A stretch of DNA of 64,000 nucleotides from the NCBI GenBank assembly GCA_024699855.1, contig JAMPIQ010000001.1:11098001-11162000 (forward strand). Direction: 5' to 3'. Made by a program: the position numbers and the translations under genes. This stretch comes from Aphelenchoides besseyi (lineage: Eukaryota; Nematoda; Chromadorea; Rhabditida; Aphelenchoididae). Every line of letters starts with the position of its first letter. The first letter of the stretch is position 1. The notes beneath the pieces are model-generated. The model was not told the origin of the DNA and searched no databases. It was given only the letters and a program-made list of their open reading frames with translations. Positions 47,901 through 57,410 of this stretch are shown here, piece by piece.

Positions 47901-49202
47901 CATACACAGAATCGTATTCGTGTGATAGCCAGTTTGCAGATCGACGTCTCGATTGAAACGCTCATCTTCGTAGGCATTCGGGATATTCAGTCCTTTGCCG
48001 GTCTGAGCAACACAGCCGGCGATTCCTTTACCCAATGGGAATCTTCGAAGAAGTCAATTAGTTGCATCGAGAGCTAATTACTCACTTGATTTCTTTTCTT
48101 GTCGTTTCCTTCGGCTGCCCACTTTCGATCGATTCCTTTCCGTTTGTTGCGTCTTGACCAACATCGAAGATCTGCGCGTGTATCTCTCCGGCTTTTGCGT
48201 CGACCAGGAACAACGATGCTCGATCGGCATCGACCAGCTTCTGTGCAAAGTTCATGATCTTCAGAATCACAATGTCCATTGTGTTCATTTCTTGAAAGAT
48301 CGAACTGAAAGATCGAGATCAGAGATTGGTGGAGTCAAAATCTGATTACCGTAAAACATTCAAAAGAAACCCGTTGAGTTTACGCGTTCGATTCACGTAC
48401 TCGACATCTTCGGGAGTTGGGGAAAACAACGGAGTAATTGGTTCTCGTCGAGTTGCCAACTGAAAAGTCAATATCTTTAAAAGCCTAAAAAAGAAACAAA
48501 CTCCAGCAAAGTGAATCATTGAACAGGCCCATGTGCACAAGACATTCAAGTACTGAGCATCACGATCGTTGACAACCGAAAAGAAGTGGATTTCAGCTGC
48601 AAAAGAAGGTTGCTTATAAACGACAACTAACCACCTACCCAACAGCAGCTCGTTGTAATCGATGAGTTTTTGGACGTGGACGGCGGGTTTGCGGTTTCTT
48701 TTCGATTTTCGCAATTTGATGGTTTTTGGCTCATCTCCGGGAACAACTGAAAGACAGAAATTTAAGTCCTAAGCTTTCCATCTTTACCGTTCATCCATTC
48801 AGGTTCGGACGCGACTTCACCGTGACCATCGACTCGCACTAGCAACTCGAAATGATCAACCTGCGCAATCTGAGCGCACGTCAACGCCAACTCGTAGAGT
48901 ATACGATTTGTATCGTGGGCAACTTCCAACAATGCACGTCGTGCCTGTTGACGTCCAGTCGGTGTCTGAACGAACTCACTTGTCCACCCTTCGATTTTGC
49001 TTACCGTGTATATCGATAGCAACTGTCGTCGTGAATCTTTGCGCAATCGATTCGTTCGCTTTAACGACCAACGTTGAAAGGTCTCTCGCGAAATATGAGG
49101 TCCTGTAACGAACGATTCCAACATATTGGGATGCGTGATCAGATAGTCGATCACATGGTCGGCATTCAGTTCGGGTTGAACTTGAACGGAGGTAGCGGAC
49201 AT
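44902..49202 (-). CDS. pde-5: GAF-domain cyclic nucleotide phosphodiesterase (PDE5/10/11 type)
   Basis: Hydrolyses cGMP and/or cAMP. It starts [20 protein letters not shown] (ATG 49202). The first GAF region includes [20 protein letters not shown] and [20 protein letters not shown]. The second includes [35 protein letters not shown] and [20 protein letters not shown]. The catalytic domain contains [18 protein letters not shown], the metal-binding [58 protein letters not shown] and [18 protein letters not shown], then [18 protein letters not shown], ending [12 protein letters not shown]-x-H and H-D-x-x-H-R-G are intact. Many introns of 40-60 bp, but the one between KP and WKIQTETV is about 1.36 kb and contains a helicase pseudogene on the other strand. 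The dual GAF layout and C-terminus favour C. elegans PDE-5-like proteins over PDE-2. Confidence 0.88.
45400..46338 (+). pseudogene. cgh-1: DDX6/CGH-1-like DEAD-box helicase, broken copy
   Basis: The plus strand carries the C-terminal two-thirds of a DDX6/cgh-1-type RNA helicase with frameshifts and stops. It reads [17 protein letters not shown], then in another frame [14 protein letters not shown], a stop, [19 protein letters not shown], ... [17 protein letters not shown], a stop, [60 protein letters not shown] and [14 protein letters not shown]. After a GTGAGT...GAG gap of about 70 bp come [20 protein letters not shown] and [17 protein letters not shown]. The motifs DEAD and H-R-x-G are still readable (SAT is SAI here). 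It lies wholly inside one PDE intron, antisense. The intron-like gap argues against simple retroposition. Confidence 0.85.
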
Positions 49203-50122
49203 TTTTCTAAGTTTGTTCAACGAAATCGATATCACAATCAAACATATTCCTGCAATTATGCGCTTTTCAAGAACGCATAGTTTCGTCAACGGCTCACTGA
49301 AACTGAGCGAAACGGATGAATGCCACGAGATTAAACGCTCGATGGCAACGAAGCCCAACAGTCAATTAGCAAAATGAAATGGTTTGACGTCAAAGACGCT
49401 TACAATTCGAATTCCACGTTAAGGTCTAAGAGCGAATACAAGGAAAAAAAGATTGTAGTGTAATGGTTTACAGTAAGTTCGAAATAACAAATCCAAATTT
49501 TTGTAAACTCTCCCTTCAATGGCACGTCACACAAAACGGAACTCCTCGAGAGTGCGTCCCAAATTGCAATAGAATTAATCCTTTCTACCTCAATATTTTC
49601 GAGAACAAACTCTGTCCCAGTGGTGGAACCAAATTTGGAAATTTGCAATTTCAATGAAGCTCATCATGAGCCCAATTCATTTTGGTGCTCTTAATCCTTT
49701 TTGTTTTCTCTCAAGAGACCTACCGCACTGAACGCTCTTGTTGTCATGGACAACCCGCCGAGCTTCTCTAATGAGTCTAAGAATCGCGTTTGATGATCCT
49801 CTTTCAATGAGCCGCTTAAACAAAATGGAATTCGATTTCGACTATGTGATCGACTTTCTGGCACTCGCTTTTCGATCCAAACTCGGAAGCACTTTCTGGA
49901 AACAAATAGACCTTGTGCTTCAAAAGAGAACGATGATGCACGTTATTATTCACGACGAGAATTAAGCTGCAAATCAAAGGATTCTAGAACCCCGTCTATC
50001 GTCGGGAATACGAAATCATTCGACGCTCACTTAACACTCACTAACTCATGTTTTCGTAAATGTAGTTGGTATTAGAGGATATGAATATATTTATTCATAA
50101 AAATAGTTTACAATACTTGAGA
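49203..50122. other. Intergenic, 0.9 kb
   Basis: ORFs at 49400-49654 (minus) and 49738-49965 (plus; contains FDYVIDFLALAFRSKLGSTF) show no recognisable family or splice partners. The first part should hold the PDE promoter. Confidence 0.3.
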
Positions 50123-50686
50123 TCACCGTTTGAGACGTTTGGACTTTTGCTCTCGAAGCTCGTTGCAAATTCGCTCCGTCAGCGTTCGCACCGTCCTGTT
50201 GATCACTCGCTTGTTCAGAAGAGATGGTTTTGCCAGTGCCTAGAAACTCCAAATCAGAAGTCAACCATCAAGTCACTCACTTCGCTGACTCGCCGTTCGT
50301 TCTTTTTCTCTTCTTTTTTGAACTTCAATTTGAGTTGGTCGCGAGATCGAGACGGGAAGAACTGATGCATCAGGTCGAAGTCGGAGCCAACGGCTGAAAG
50401 CAAAACTGCGAAGCAAATGAGCCGAGAGCCAAGGGCTACTTACAGAAGAACAACTCGTCTTCTGAGTGCATCCATTTGGGCGAAGTCATTCGTTTGATCT
50501 TCGGGTAACTCGGACTCCAGCCGAAGAAATCGTCCTGAAGAACAATGAAAGTTTAAGATAGGAGCCACCAACCTCCTGAACTTCCTCATTGACTTCGAAT
50601 TGCTGCGATTTGATCAATGAGTTCGAGTCGACGATCACATCGCCCTTCTCGTCGACACAAACCCGTGGACCGACCGTTTGGTTCAT
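50123..50686 (-). CDS. BDP1/TFIIIB B''-like SANT-domain protein
   Basis: A SANT/Myb-like domain of the BDP1 type: MTSPKWMHSEDELFF, then (after an intron) SVGSDFDLMHQFFPSRSRDQ and LKLKFKKEEKKNERRVSEAL. The pattern W-x-x-x-E-x-E-L-F-F, S-D-F-x-L-M, F-P-x-R-S-R-x-Q-x-K-x-K-F-K-x-E-E is characteristic of the TFIIIB subunit that recruits RNA polymerase III. N-terminal exon MNQTVGPRVCVDEKGDVIVD precedes it; the ATG at 50686 is 3 bp after a TTTCAG acceptor. The C-terminus ends REQKSKRLKR. At about 150 residues it is much shorter than most BDP1 proteins, so an upstream exon may be missing. It is divergent from rps-23, with 335 bp between starts. Confidence 0.65.
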
Positions 50687-51021
50687 AACTGAAATTTCCG
50701 GAGATTGAAAGGTTTTGGAAGGCACGAGAACAGTGAGTTGCGGTTGAATTCGAAGACAAAATTCGATCGAAAAGGTTTTCGACGTTAAGTCGACGAGTCG
50801 AAAGGTTGTTGCAACAGAAACTAACGAAATTGCAATCATCTACAATCAACGTGAAACAAAACGCCAATCGACTGCAAACTCATCAGTTGGATGCTCTCGA
50901 ACTCGAGTGGAAATCCGTAGGGTTGGTGGAGGCTTTGCATTTTGGGTGGTCGAATCTCGTTCTTCTTCTTCTCGCTATTCTCGCCTTCTTTGCGGATTCT
51001 GATCGTGAGTTTTCAGGAAAA

Positions 51022-51578
51022 ATGGGAAAACCGAAGGGAATTTGTACGGCACGAAAGCTGAAGAAACATCGTCAGGAGCAACGGTCAGTTTTCCCGCTTA
51101 TTTCCGACTCCGAATCCCGAGTTTCAGTTGGCACGACCAGCGCTACAAGAAAGCCAATTTGGGCACCAGATGGAAGGCCGATCCGTTCGGTGGTGCTTGT
51201 ATGGCAAAAGGAATTGTCGTCGAGAAGCTGTGAGTTCCATTTGAGGAGTTGATTTCTGTGTTTTAGCGGCGTCGAAGCGAAACAACCCAATTCCGCCATT
51301 CGCAAGTGTGTTCGTGTCCAGTTGATCAAGAACTCGAAGAAGATCACCGCCTTCGTGCCCAAGGACGGCTGCTTGAACTTCATTGAGGTAATCAACGATT
51401 CGGTGTTCGTTCTTTTGATTGGACGTTGCAGGAAAACGACGAGGTTTTGGTTTCCGGTTTCGGACGTTCCGGTCACGCCGTCGGTGATATTCCCGGCGTT
51501 CGTTTCAAGGTCGTCAAAGTGGCTAACACCTCGTTGATTGCGCTTTTCAAAGGCAAAAAGGAACGTCCACGTTCTTAA
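51022..51578 (+). CDS. rps-23: 40S ribosomal protein S23 (uS12)
   Basis: Universal small-subunit protein at the decoding centre. Four exons give the full 143 residues: [143 protein letters not shown]. The hydroxylated proline context K-Q-P-N-S-A-I-R is intact. Introns of 40-50 bp lie at about 51083-51124, 51230-51267 and 51388-51430. The ATG follows a GTTTTCAG acceptor by 5 bp, consistent with trans-splicing. Start and stop agree with the family. Confidence 0.98.
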
Positions 51579-51967
51579 GTCCCATCACTCTTTGTTGTGT
51601 TTTTGTTGGAGTAATAAAAATTCGTGATTGTTTGTGCTCAGACGATCGTGAGTGAGAAGGAAGATCTATCGTCTTTGTGGAATCTCCTGCTATTTAGATC
51701 CGAAGATGATCGTTTATGGTGGTTGTCCGGTGAACGTTGCGTCGTGCAGTCGACTTTTTAAATCTCAAACAGAAGCTCATAAGATGACTGTTGAGAACCA
51801 ATGCAGAGATGCAAAAATGGAAAGCTTGTTAGTGAGCTGAAGGCAGCGAAATGATCAAAGAGTCATTTCTTTCTATCGTCTTTTGTTCTGATCGCCGTTT
51901 AGTTGGAACTAACCGCACTAGTCAGTTTTTTCTTTTCGCAAGTTGGTTGTATTCGTTTTCTTCTTCA
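51579..51967. other. Intergenic
   Basis: AATAAA at about 51614 is the likely rps-23 polyadenylation signal. The remainder has a short plus-strand ORF (51652-51840) without recognisable content. Confidence 0.4.
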
Positions 51968-52557
51968 ATGGCTCACCGTTCAGAATACGCGGCCAAGAAA
52001 GCGAACGTGAATGGTTTCGTTCGAACCTATCAGTTCGAGATCACTTGTTATCCGTACGCCTCCAAACACGACGATGAAGTCGACAGTATGGTTTATTGGA
52101 AACCGAAAGATCATGTCTTTGGTTTCTTCAACATGCTCGAGGAAGCGGTCTACGAGACGGAAATGAACAAACAGGCACGAATGCGATTTCTCAACAACGT
52201 CGGAGAATCGTTGGTCGAGGACGAGTGGCGGTAAGTCTCGAGGTTCATGGTGGTGAATAACCACAGTTTTCAGTGCACTGTTTCGTCAACGCCATTTCGT
52301 TGTGAGTAGCTCGACGGGCGAGTATCTGAAGATGCAAAACGGAAGAGCAACAGTCGACTTGAAACGCGTCGACGACGAAGAAGCAGACGAATGCAAGACC
52401 AAGCTCGTGAATTTGATGATCAAGGAAATCAAAGAGTTGAAGGTGAGTTGGTGCATTCAAGAACCAATCAAAAACACTTTTTCAGGAGTTATGTAAGAAG
52501 TTGAAAAGTCGGCAAACAGAATCCATCAAACATCCGTGTGGCCAATCGAATCACTGA
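51968..52557 (+). CDS. Unrecognised small intracellular protein
   Basis: Three exons give about 165 residues. It starts MAHRSEYAAKKANVNGFVRT and continues YQFEITCYPYASKHDDEVDS and FGFFNMLEEAVYETEMNKQA, ending exon 1 with ESLVEDEWR. A short intron joins to ALFRQRHFVVSSSTGEYLKM and DLKRVDDEEADECKTKLVNL, and a last exon gives ELCKKLKSRQTESIKHPCGQ. A beta-rich first half followed by a charged helix is a layout seen in SAS-6/XRCC4-type proteins, but I see no specific motif. No signal peptide or TM. The splice joins are in phase, which supports a real gene. Confidence 0.5.
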
Positions 52558-53099
52558 TTTCTCATCTTTTCATTATGCTCATTGGCTTTGTCGAAGATGT
52601 TCTCACAATAAAATGTTTCAGAACTATTTTTGAACTGTTGCATGCAATCATTTGATGTGCCGAGTTCTGATTGTTTGAAAGTGCCAGGAAATCTGAAAAG
52701 ACAAGTAAACGTTCTGTCCGAGATTCCGCTCGCGGATCTTTCTCGCCCTCTCTGGCCGACATGAAAGACCCGCTTAGCGGCCCCGCGGCAGTGTTTCTTT
52801 TTTGATCGACGCAATAAACTAATTATGCTGATCGTCTCATTTATTCTGTCGGAGGCCAGATAAGAGCGTCAGAGCCTCGAGGCAATACGTTTCGGGCAAA
52901 GATGGCCAATACGATTTTTACAGTTTTCGATGTGTTTTCCGAGGTCTGCTTTCTGTCTCTGGTCATTGAAACGAATGAAAGTAAAATCAATGCGCCCACA
53001 ACCCCCCCAATGATTTATTGCAATTTGCGCGATTGGCGTTGTTTTGGCTTTCACTTTTAGTGGACAAATTGAAACATCTTGTTTTCAAAAAGTTTTTCA
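52558..53099. other. Intergenic
   Basis: Minus-strand ORFs at 52551-52814 and 52869-53054 have no recognisable family. Nothing else supported. Confidence 0.3.
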
Positions 53100-53823
53100 A
53101 TGGACTACGAAGATGACATCAAGGCGTTGAAGGATAAGCAATGGCCGAGTAGCAGAAACTCGTCATCTGTAAGTTCACAACCTGGTCTTTTATATTCGAT
53201 TGTTTCAGAGATCATGTTCAACCTGTGGCAAAAAGCGATTTTCATCGTCTAAATCGTTTCAAAAAGCATATGAGAAGACATGCAGTTCGATCTGGTTTCG
53301 TCTGTTCCTTATGCGGCTTACGACTAAAGAATTAGGCCCGTCGAAGTACACACGAAATGGTAACTCATGGTTTCAATCGATCTGTTCATCGAGAGCGTAA
53401 AGAAGCGGTGAAGATTCCAAAGGTTTGAACTCTTCATCCACTACAATTAGATTGTGTTTCAGAAAGATCTTCGAAAGTACAAACAAGTAGGCAAAAACTT
53501 TGCAGAGGTCCAACGATTCGCATTGGCGATTCCATCAAGAAGGAAGAAGCGTAGTCGTACTACCAGATCGAAGGCTCAACTGATGGTCCAGCCACCCCTA
53601 CGCTCTTCGGTCAACAACGAGCCGGTGGTCCAAACGACCGTTTCTACAGTTCAATGGCCAAGCAAAGCCAATCAATTGATGAAGGAGTTGATGAAAAAGC
53701 CGAAGTTCATGTTCTACAACTACAAAGTCGTGAGTTCGTTCTTTGTATCCTTAATCTCGGTTCTAGATCGGATCGGAGTTCTCGTTTCTGCCGGTCAGCA
53801 TTTGGAAAAACTGCGGCCTTTGA
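53100..53823 (+). pseudogene. C2H2 zinc-finger gene with frameshift and in-frame stop
   Basis: Exon 1 is MDYEDDIKALKDKQWPSSRN. After an intron the frame opens with CSTCGKKRFSSSKSFQK, which needs a one-base frame change at the A5 run near 53261-53266 to continue as HMRRHAVRSGFVCSLCGLRL, completing finger 1 and starting finger 2. Finger 2 then has a TAG (53324-53326) at a variable position before ARRSTHEMVTHG, whose histidines fit. The next exon is basic (AIPSRRKKRSRTTRSKAQ) and ends KFMFYNYK near 53725. The two lesions suggest a pseudogene, or sequence error plus an alternative splice. Confidence 0.5.
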
Positions 53824-53959
53824 AGTATTGATTCTGCGTTTGAACACAAAAGATTGGACCTGCAATATGGAATTGAATTCTAAAATTTGCGGCTTCAAAT
53901 TGAACGACCGATCTGGTTACTTTTTGGCTTCAAAAAAAAAAACATACTCTTGACTTCTC

Positions 53960-54330
53960 AGCAAACATCTCGTTTCAACGTTTTCTACCTTCACTCAACT
54001 AATGGAGCTCGTGAATGACCAGAACCTAACTCCCGCTCGATCATTACGAACGAAGATAATCGTGAGTTTCTACTCATTGTTTTGAACTCACTAGTTGTTT
54101 TCAGGTAACTTGATCCAACATCTCGCATCTTCAAACTTTGTTATAATGTAATTTGTGTTTAATAAAACTTGTTATACGAATAAGGTCGACCACATGCATG
54201 GCTTGTGCATAAACAACTAGCACTGTCAGTCCAGTTTTTGTAATGTGATGAGAATTTCAAACAATTTAGAATGCCATATATTCGTTAAAGCACAACCTTG
54301 GTGCGGTTAAAAGCCCTTACATGCAAGTAC
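53960..54330. other. Intergenic
   Basis: AATAAA at about 54161. No coding sequence recognised. Confidence 0.3.
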
Positions 54331-54334
54331 GTTT

Positions 54335-54880
54335 CTATTTCCAATTAAATACAGCGATGGGATCTTCGGTTATCCGAATCAAACGATCCATATCGAACTC
54401 CTTGTTGGAATGGGCGACCAATGCCACGCGTATACCTTCATCTCAAAGCCTCTTTGCGGATTAACGAGCGTAATTAAGTTTTTTCTCAAATAACTTGGAC
54501 ACAAAGGAAACCACAGTGTAATCCGCATTATGATTTTTCTTCAATTGCGCGTCTGCAAAGAAATCGTCCAAACCGCTAAAACCCTTTGATTAGAAAAGTT
54601 ACATTGAGGAGTCTTACTGTTACAATACGTTTTCACCAATTCGTGATTGCGAATTCGATGTTTTCCTTAGCATTAAGAAGCTCAACGTACTTTTATTTGA
54701 CTGATATTGCAATTCGAGGTGTTCGTGGACCGTGAATCTGTTGGTCACACCGTCCTCGTAATCAACGACGTTTTCGCTTTTTTCGACACGACCTATTTCT
54801 TTGAAGATTAAATTTAACGATTTGGATTCACGAGGATGTGACTGTTGCCTTTTTTTGGATATTCACGAATCTTGTTGATC
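54335..54880 (-). pseudogene. VWA-like domain remnant next to the transposon array
   Basis: The minus strand contains SGLDDFFADAQLKKNHNADY and TVVSFVSKLFEKKLNYAR, a stop, then DEGIRVALVAHSNKEFDMDR and LIRITEDPIAVFNWK. G-I-R-V-A-L-V followed by a late R-I-T-x-x-P resembles the end of von Willebrand factor A domains in worm secreted proteins. An upstream part reads NVVDYEDGVTNRFTVHEHLE. Stops and frame changes interrupt it. The left end of the transposon array begins 27 bp further right, so insertion may have truncated it. Confidence 0.33.
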
Positions 54881-54906
54881 TTTTTACCTTTGATCTAAAC
54901 CTTACG

Positions 54907-57398
54907 CACACCGGGCAGAATCGGGCGTTAGCCTGAAACTTTTTCCCTGATGTGGCATTGTGTCTGAATAAATTGTTCGCCTTAAGAAATAAATAAATTT
55001 GACAAAAATAGTCCAATTTGCATGAAGAACGAAATGTTAAAGAGCTTTCGGGCTATCGAATGATACCAAACACTCATCATGGCATTCTGTTTTTGGTCGT
55101 TTTTTCGATCATTTTCTCGGTCCCGCTTTGCGGTGGTCAACTTTAAGTCGTTGTAAAAAAGGTTGCGTCGCGCGTATTTCAATTTCAGCGTGTAGAATTG
55201 TTCGTTATGACGTGCCGTATCTATGTTGCAAATTTCGTGTCGATAGGAGCACTTTTGACAGTTATTTAGCAACTTTTCTATTACAGATATGGAGAAAAAA
55301 ACGCTCAAAAACAGGCTGCTGCTCGAGCTGGAATTCAAAAACGGCAACAAGAAGTGGAACGACGACGTCAGCAGGGCGAAAGGATGAACGAGAAACGCCG
55401 ACGACGATCAATGGACGATGGACTAGTTGCTGGACCTTCGATGCAACAACCGCCAGCTCCTCCAGTTGTCACTCGTTCCAATGTGTCCAACGAACTTGTT
55501 AATGCTCGCATTCAAATCTTGGAACATCAACGGTATTTTTAGAAGTTAATCTGTTGTTTAATGTCGATTCTTTAGAACGATTGCAACTTTGACCGAAGAA
55601 AACGTTGAATTGCGTCGTGAGATTGCCGAACTTCGTCAAGAGAACTCGGAACTTACGTTGATCAATGAGACATGGTCGCTCTTACAAGAAACGCTGTCTC
55701 AACAATCTTCAAGCAGTTCAACTCCGAGATCTCGACAAACTTCTGGTCAAACAGCACAACAATCGGCATCTGATTCAAACGTCACTTTTTGGTGCTTCAA
55801 CTTCTCAAAATCCAGCACCGTCCTCAAGCCGCAATACTCTGTTCAGTGGAGTACGAAAAGTATTTGGAAACCTGAAAATTCGGCAGAAGAATGAATGGAC
55901 GAAACGTCTACGAGAACTTGGGGTTCCGATTGATACCACCGACAAAGTAAAGTTCACCGCTGGACAATGTCGAGATATCCGCCGTCTCCTCAACTTGCGT
56001 AAGCGTCAGTATGGAGCTTTGGCAAAACTTTGGCCAAAACTGATGTCTTACGAATCTGTTCGATTAGCTCAATTGAATCAGGTCGAGGAGATTGGTGGAT
56101 TTGGTTCAACGGAAATTCGGGACAACAAGAATCGAGTGGTGTCAATTTGTTTTGCCAAGGATGTTCGTTGTTTGGCCGTCAAGTACATCGAAAGACTTGT
56201 GCATTACGAATGGAATGATGAAACGCCAGAAGCAATCAATTTGGTTTTCACCGCAGATGGAGGTGGTCGATACGTCAAGATCGGATTTTTCTGCTCAACT
56301 CGAGTGGCGAACCCGGGATCACCTCGCAACTTGGTTGTTGTTGCAGCATACGATGGACCAGAGCAAACTGAAGTTTTGAAGGTGGCAGCTTCAAAGATCT
56401 TCGAGTTTGCCGCGGAAGTTGCTCAACATGGCTTGGAGATCGATGGTAAACAACTGAACGTCGTCCCACTCTTCTCGTCTGACATCAAAATGTTGAGCAT
56501 CGTTGCCGGCACAAACCCACCAGGTGCTCGATTCTTTTGCCCATGGGGGAATGTGGATCGACATGAACATCGACTTCAAGAAGCTGAATGCGTTCCATGG
56601 ATTGATGATCAAACGCCCAAATCGTCTCATCAATTTGCCGCTTATCAACTTTGCTGTTCCACCTCTTCACGTTCTGATGCGTTTGGTCAACGGCCCTTTG
56701 GAGCAAATGTGGAAAAACGAAGAGCAGAAGAACCAGCTGAAGTCGATTTTCCGTCTTGCCGGAGTCCAACTAACTCACAAAACGAAGTCGTTGCTCAATG
56801 GTGGTGATTGTCAAAAATTCTTGAACTTCATCATCGATACGCACGAACGATGGGAAACTGACCGATCGACTAGCAATTTCAACGATCTCGAATACCATGA
56901 AGTCTTCTTGGACATTGGGCGTTTGAGCAAGTATGCTTTAGTCATCGACAGAAGTTTCACAGAAGACGAATTGTTGTATTTGGACGAAACAATTGTTCAC
57001 GTTGCCACATCATGGCGAAACAACAATTTGCCGTCCATCAACATGCTCCACTTTGTCGAAGCTCATTTGTTGGATTTTGTTAAGCGATTCGGATCATGGG
57101 GCCGATTTGGTGAACAGATCATCGAGCACGTTCACAAATATGGGAACAGAAGCGACGATCTAAACTTCGGCTTCAATGAAAACAAGCGGCTCCAGCATTT
57201 TCTGACCGATCATCTCCGTCTTGTGTTAGCGGACCGTTCATTAGTTGTTTTTTAATGAATAAATAAACGATAAAATAAATTGTTGTCAAAGCAAAAAAAG
57301 ACGCTTCCAAGCGGACCAAAAAAATCCCGTTTGAATTGGCGCGCATTTTCAAAGAGCGAAAAGCTAACGCCGGCTTTAGCTGTCGTCTGCCCGGTGTG
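54907..57398 (+). mobile_element. TIR DNA transposon, array copy 1 (2492 bp)
   Basis: The left end is CACACCGGGCAGAATCGGGC; the right end is its imperfect inverse, reading outward CACACCGGGCAGACGACAGC, with inner inverted blocks GCTAACGCC/GGGCGTTAGC. It contains one spliced transposase gene. Left flank is cttacg. The right end abuts copy 2 directly. The transposase frame is broken by four homopolymer-length differences from copy 3. Confidence 0.85.
55289..57255 (+). pseudogene. Transposase, copy 1, frame-disrupted
   Basis: Same gene as copy 3 but with two extra A after ATGGAG (55292-55298), one extra T near 55788, one extra A near 56610 and one extra T near 57252. Each is a run-length change in a homopolymer. 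The first would abolish the normal N-terminus; the middle two break the catalytic region. Confidence 0.8.
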
Positions 57399-57410
57399 CA
57401 CACCGGGCAG
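57387..57410. repeat. 24-bp palindromic junction, copies 1/2
   Basis: A perfect palindrome built from the half-site CTGCCCGGTGTG and its inverse, made by the right end of copy 1 meeting the left end of copy 2. Identical junctions occur at 59877-59900 and 62363-62386. Confidence 0.95.

Noticed and set aside
36126..53326. Reassignment of TAG to an amino acid in this genome
   Set aside because: TAG is used as a normal stop in the peroxidase, phosphodiesterase and paralogue B genes of this window, so the two internal TAGs are better explained as mutations, readthrough or errors.
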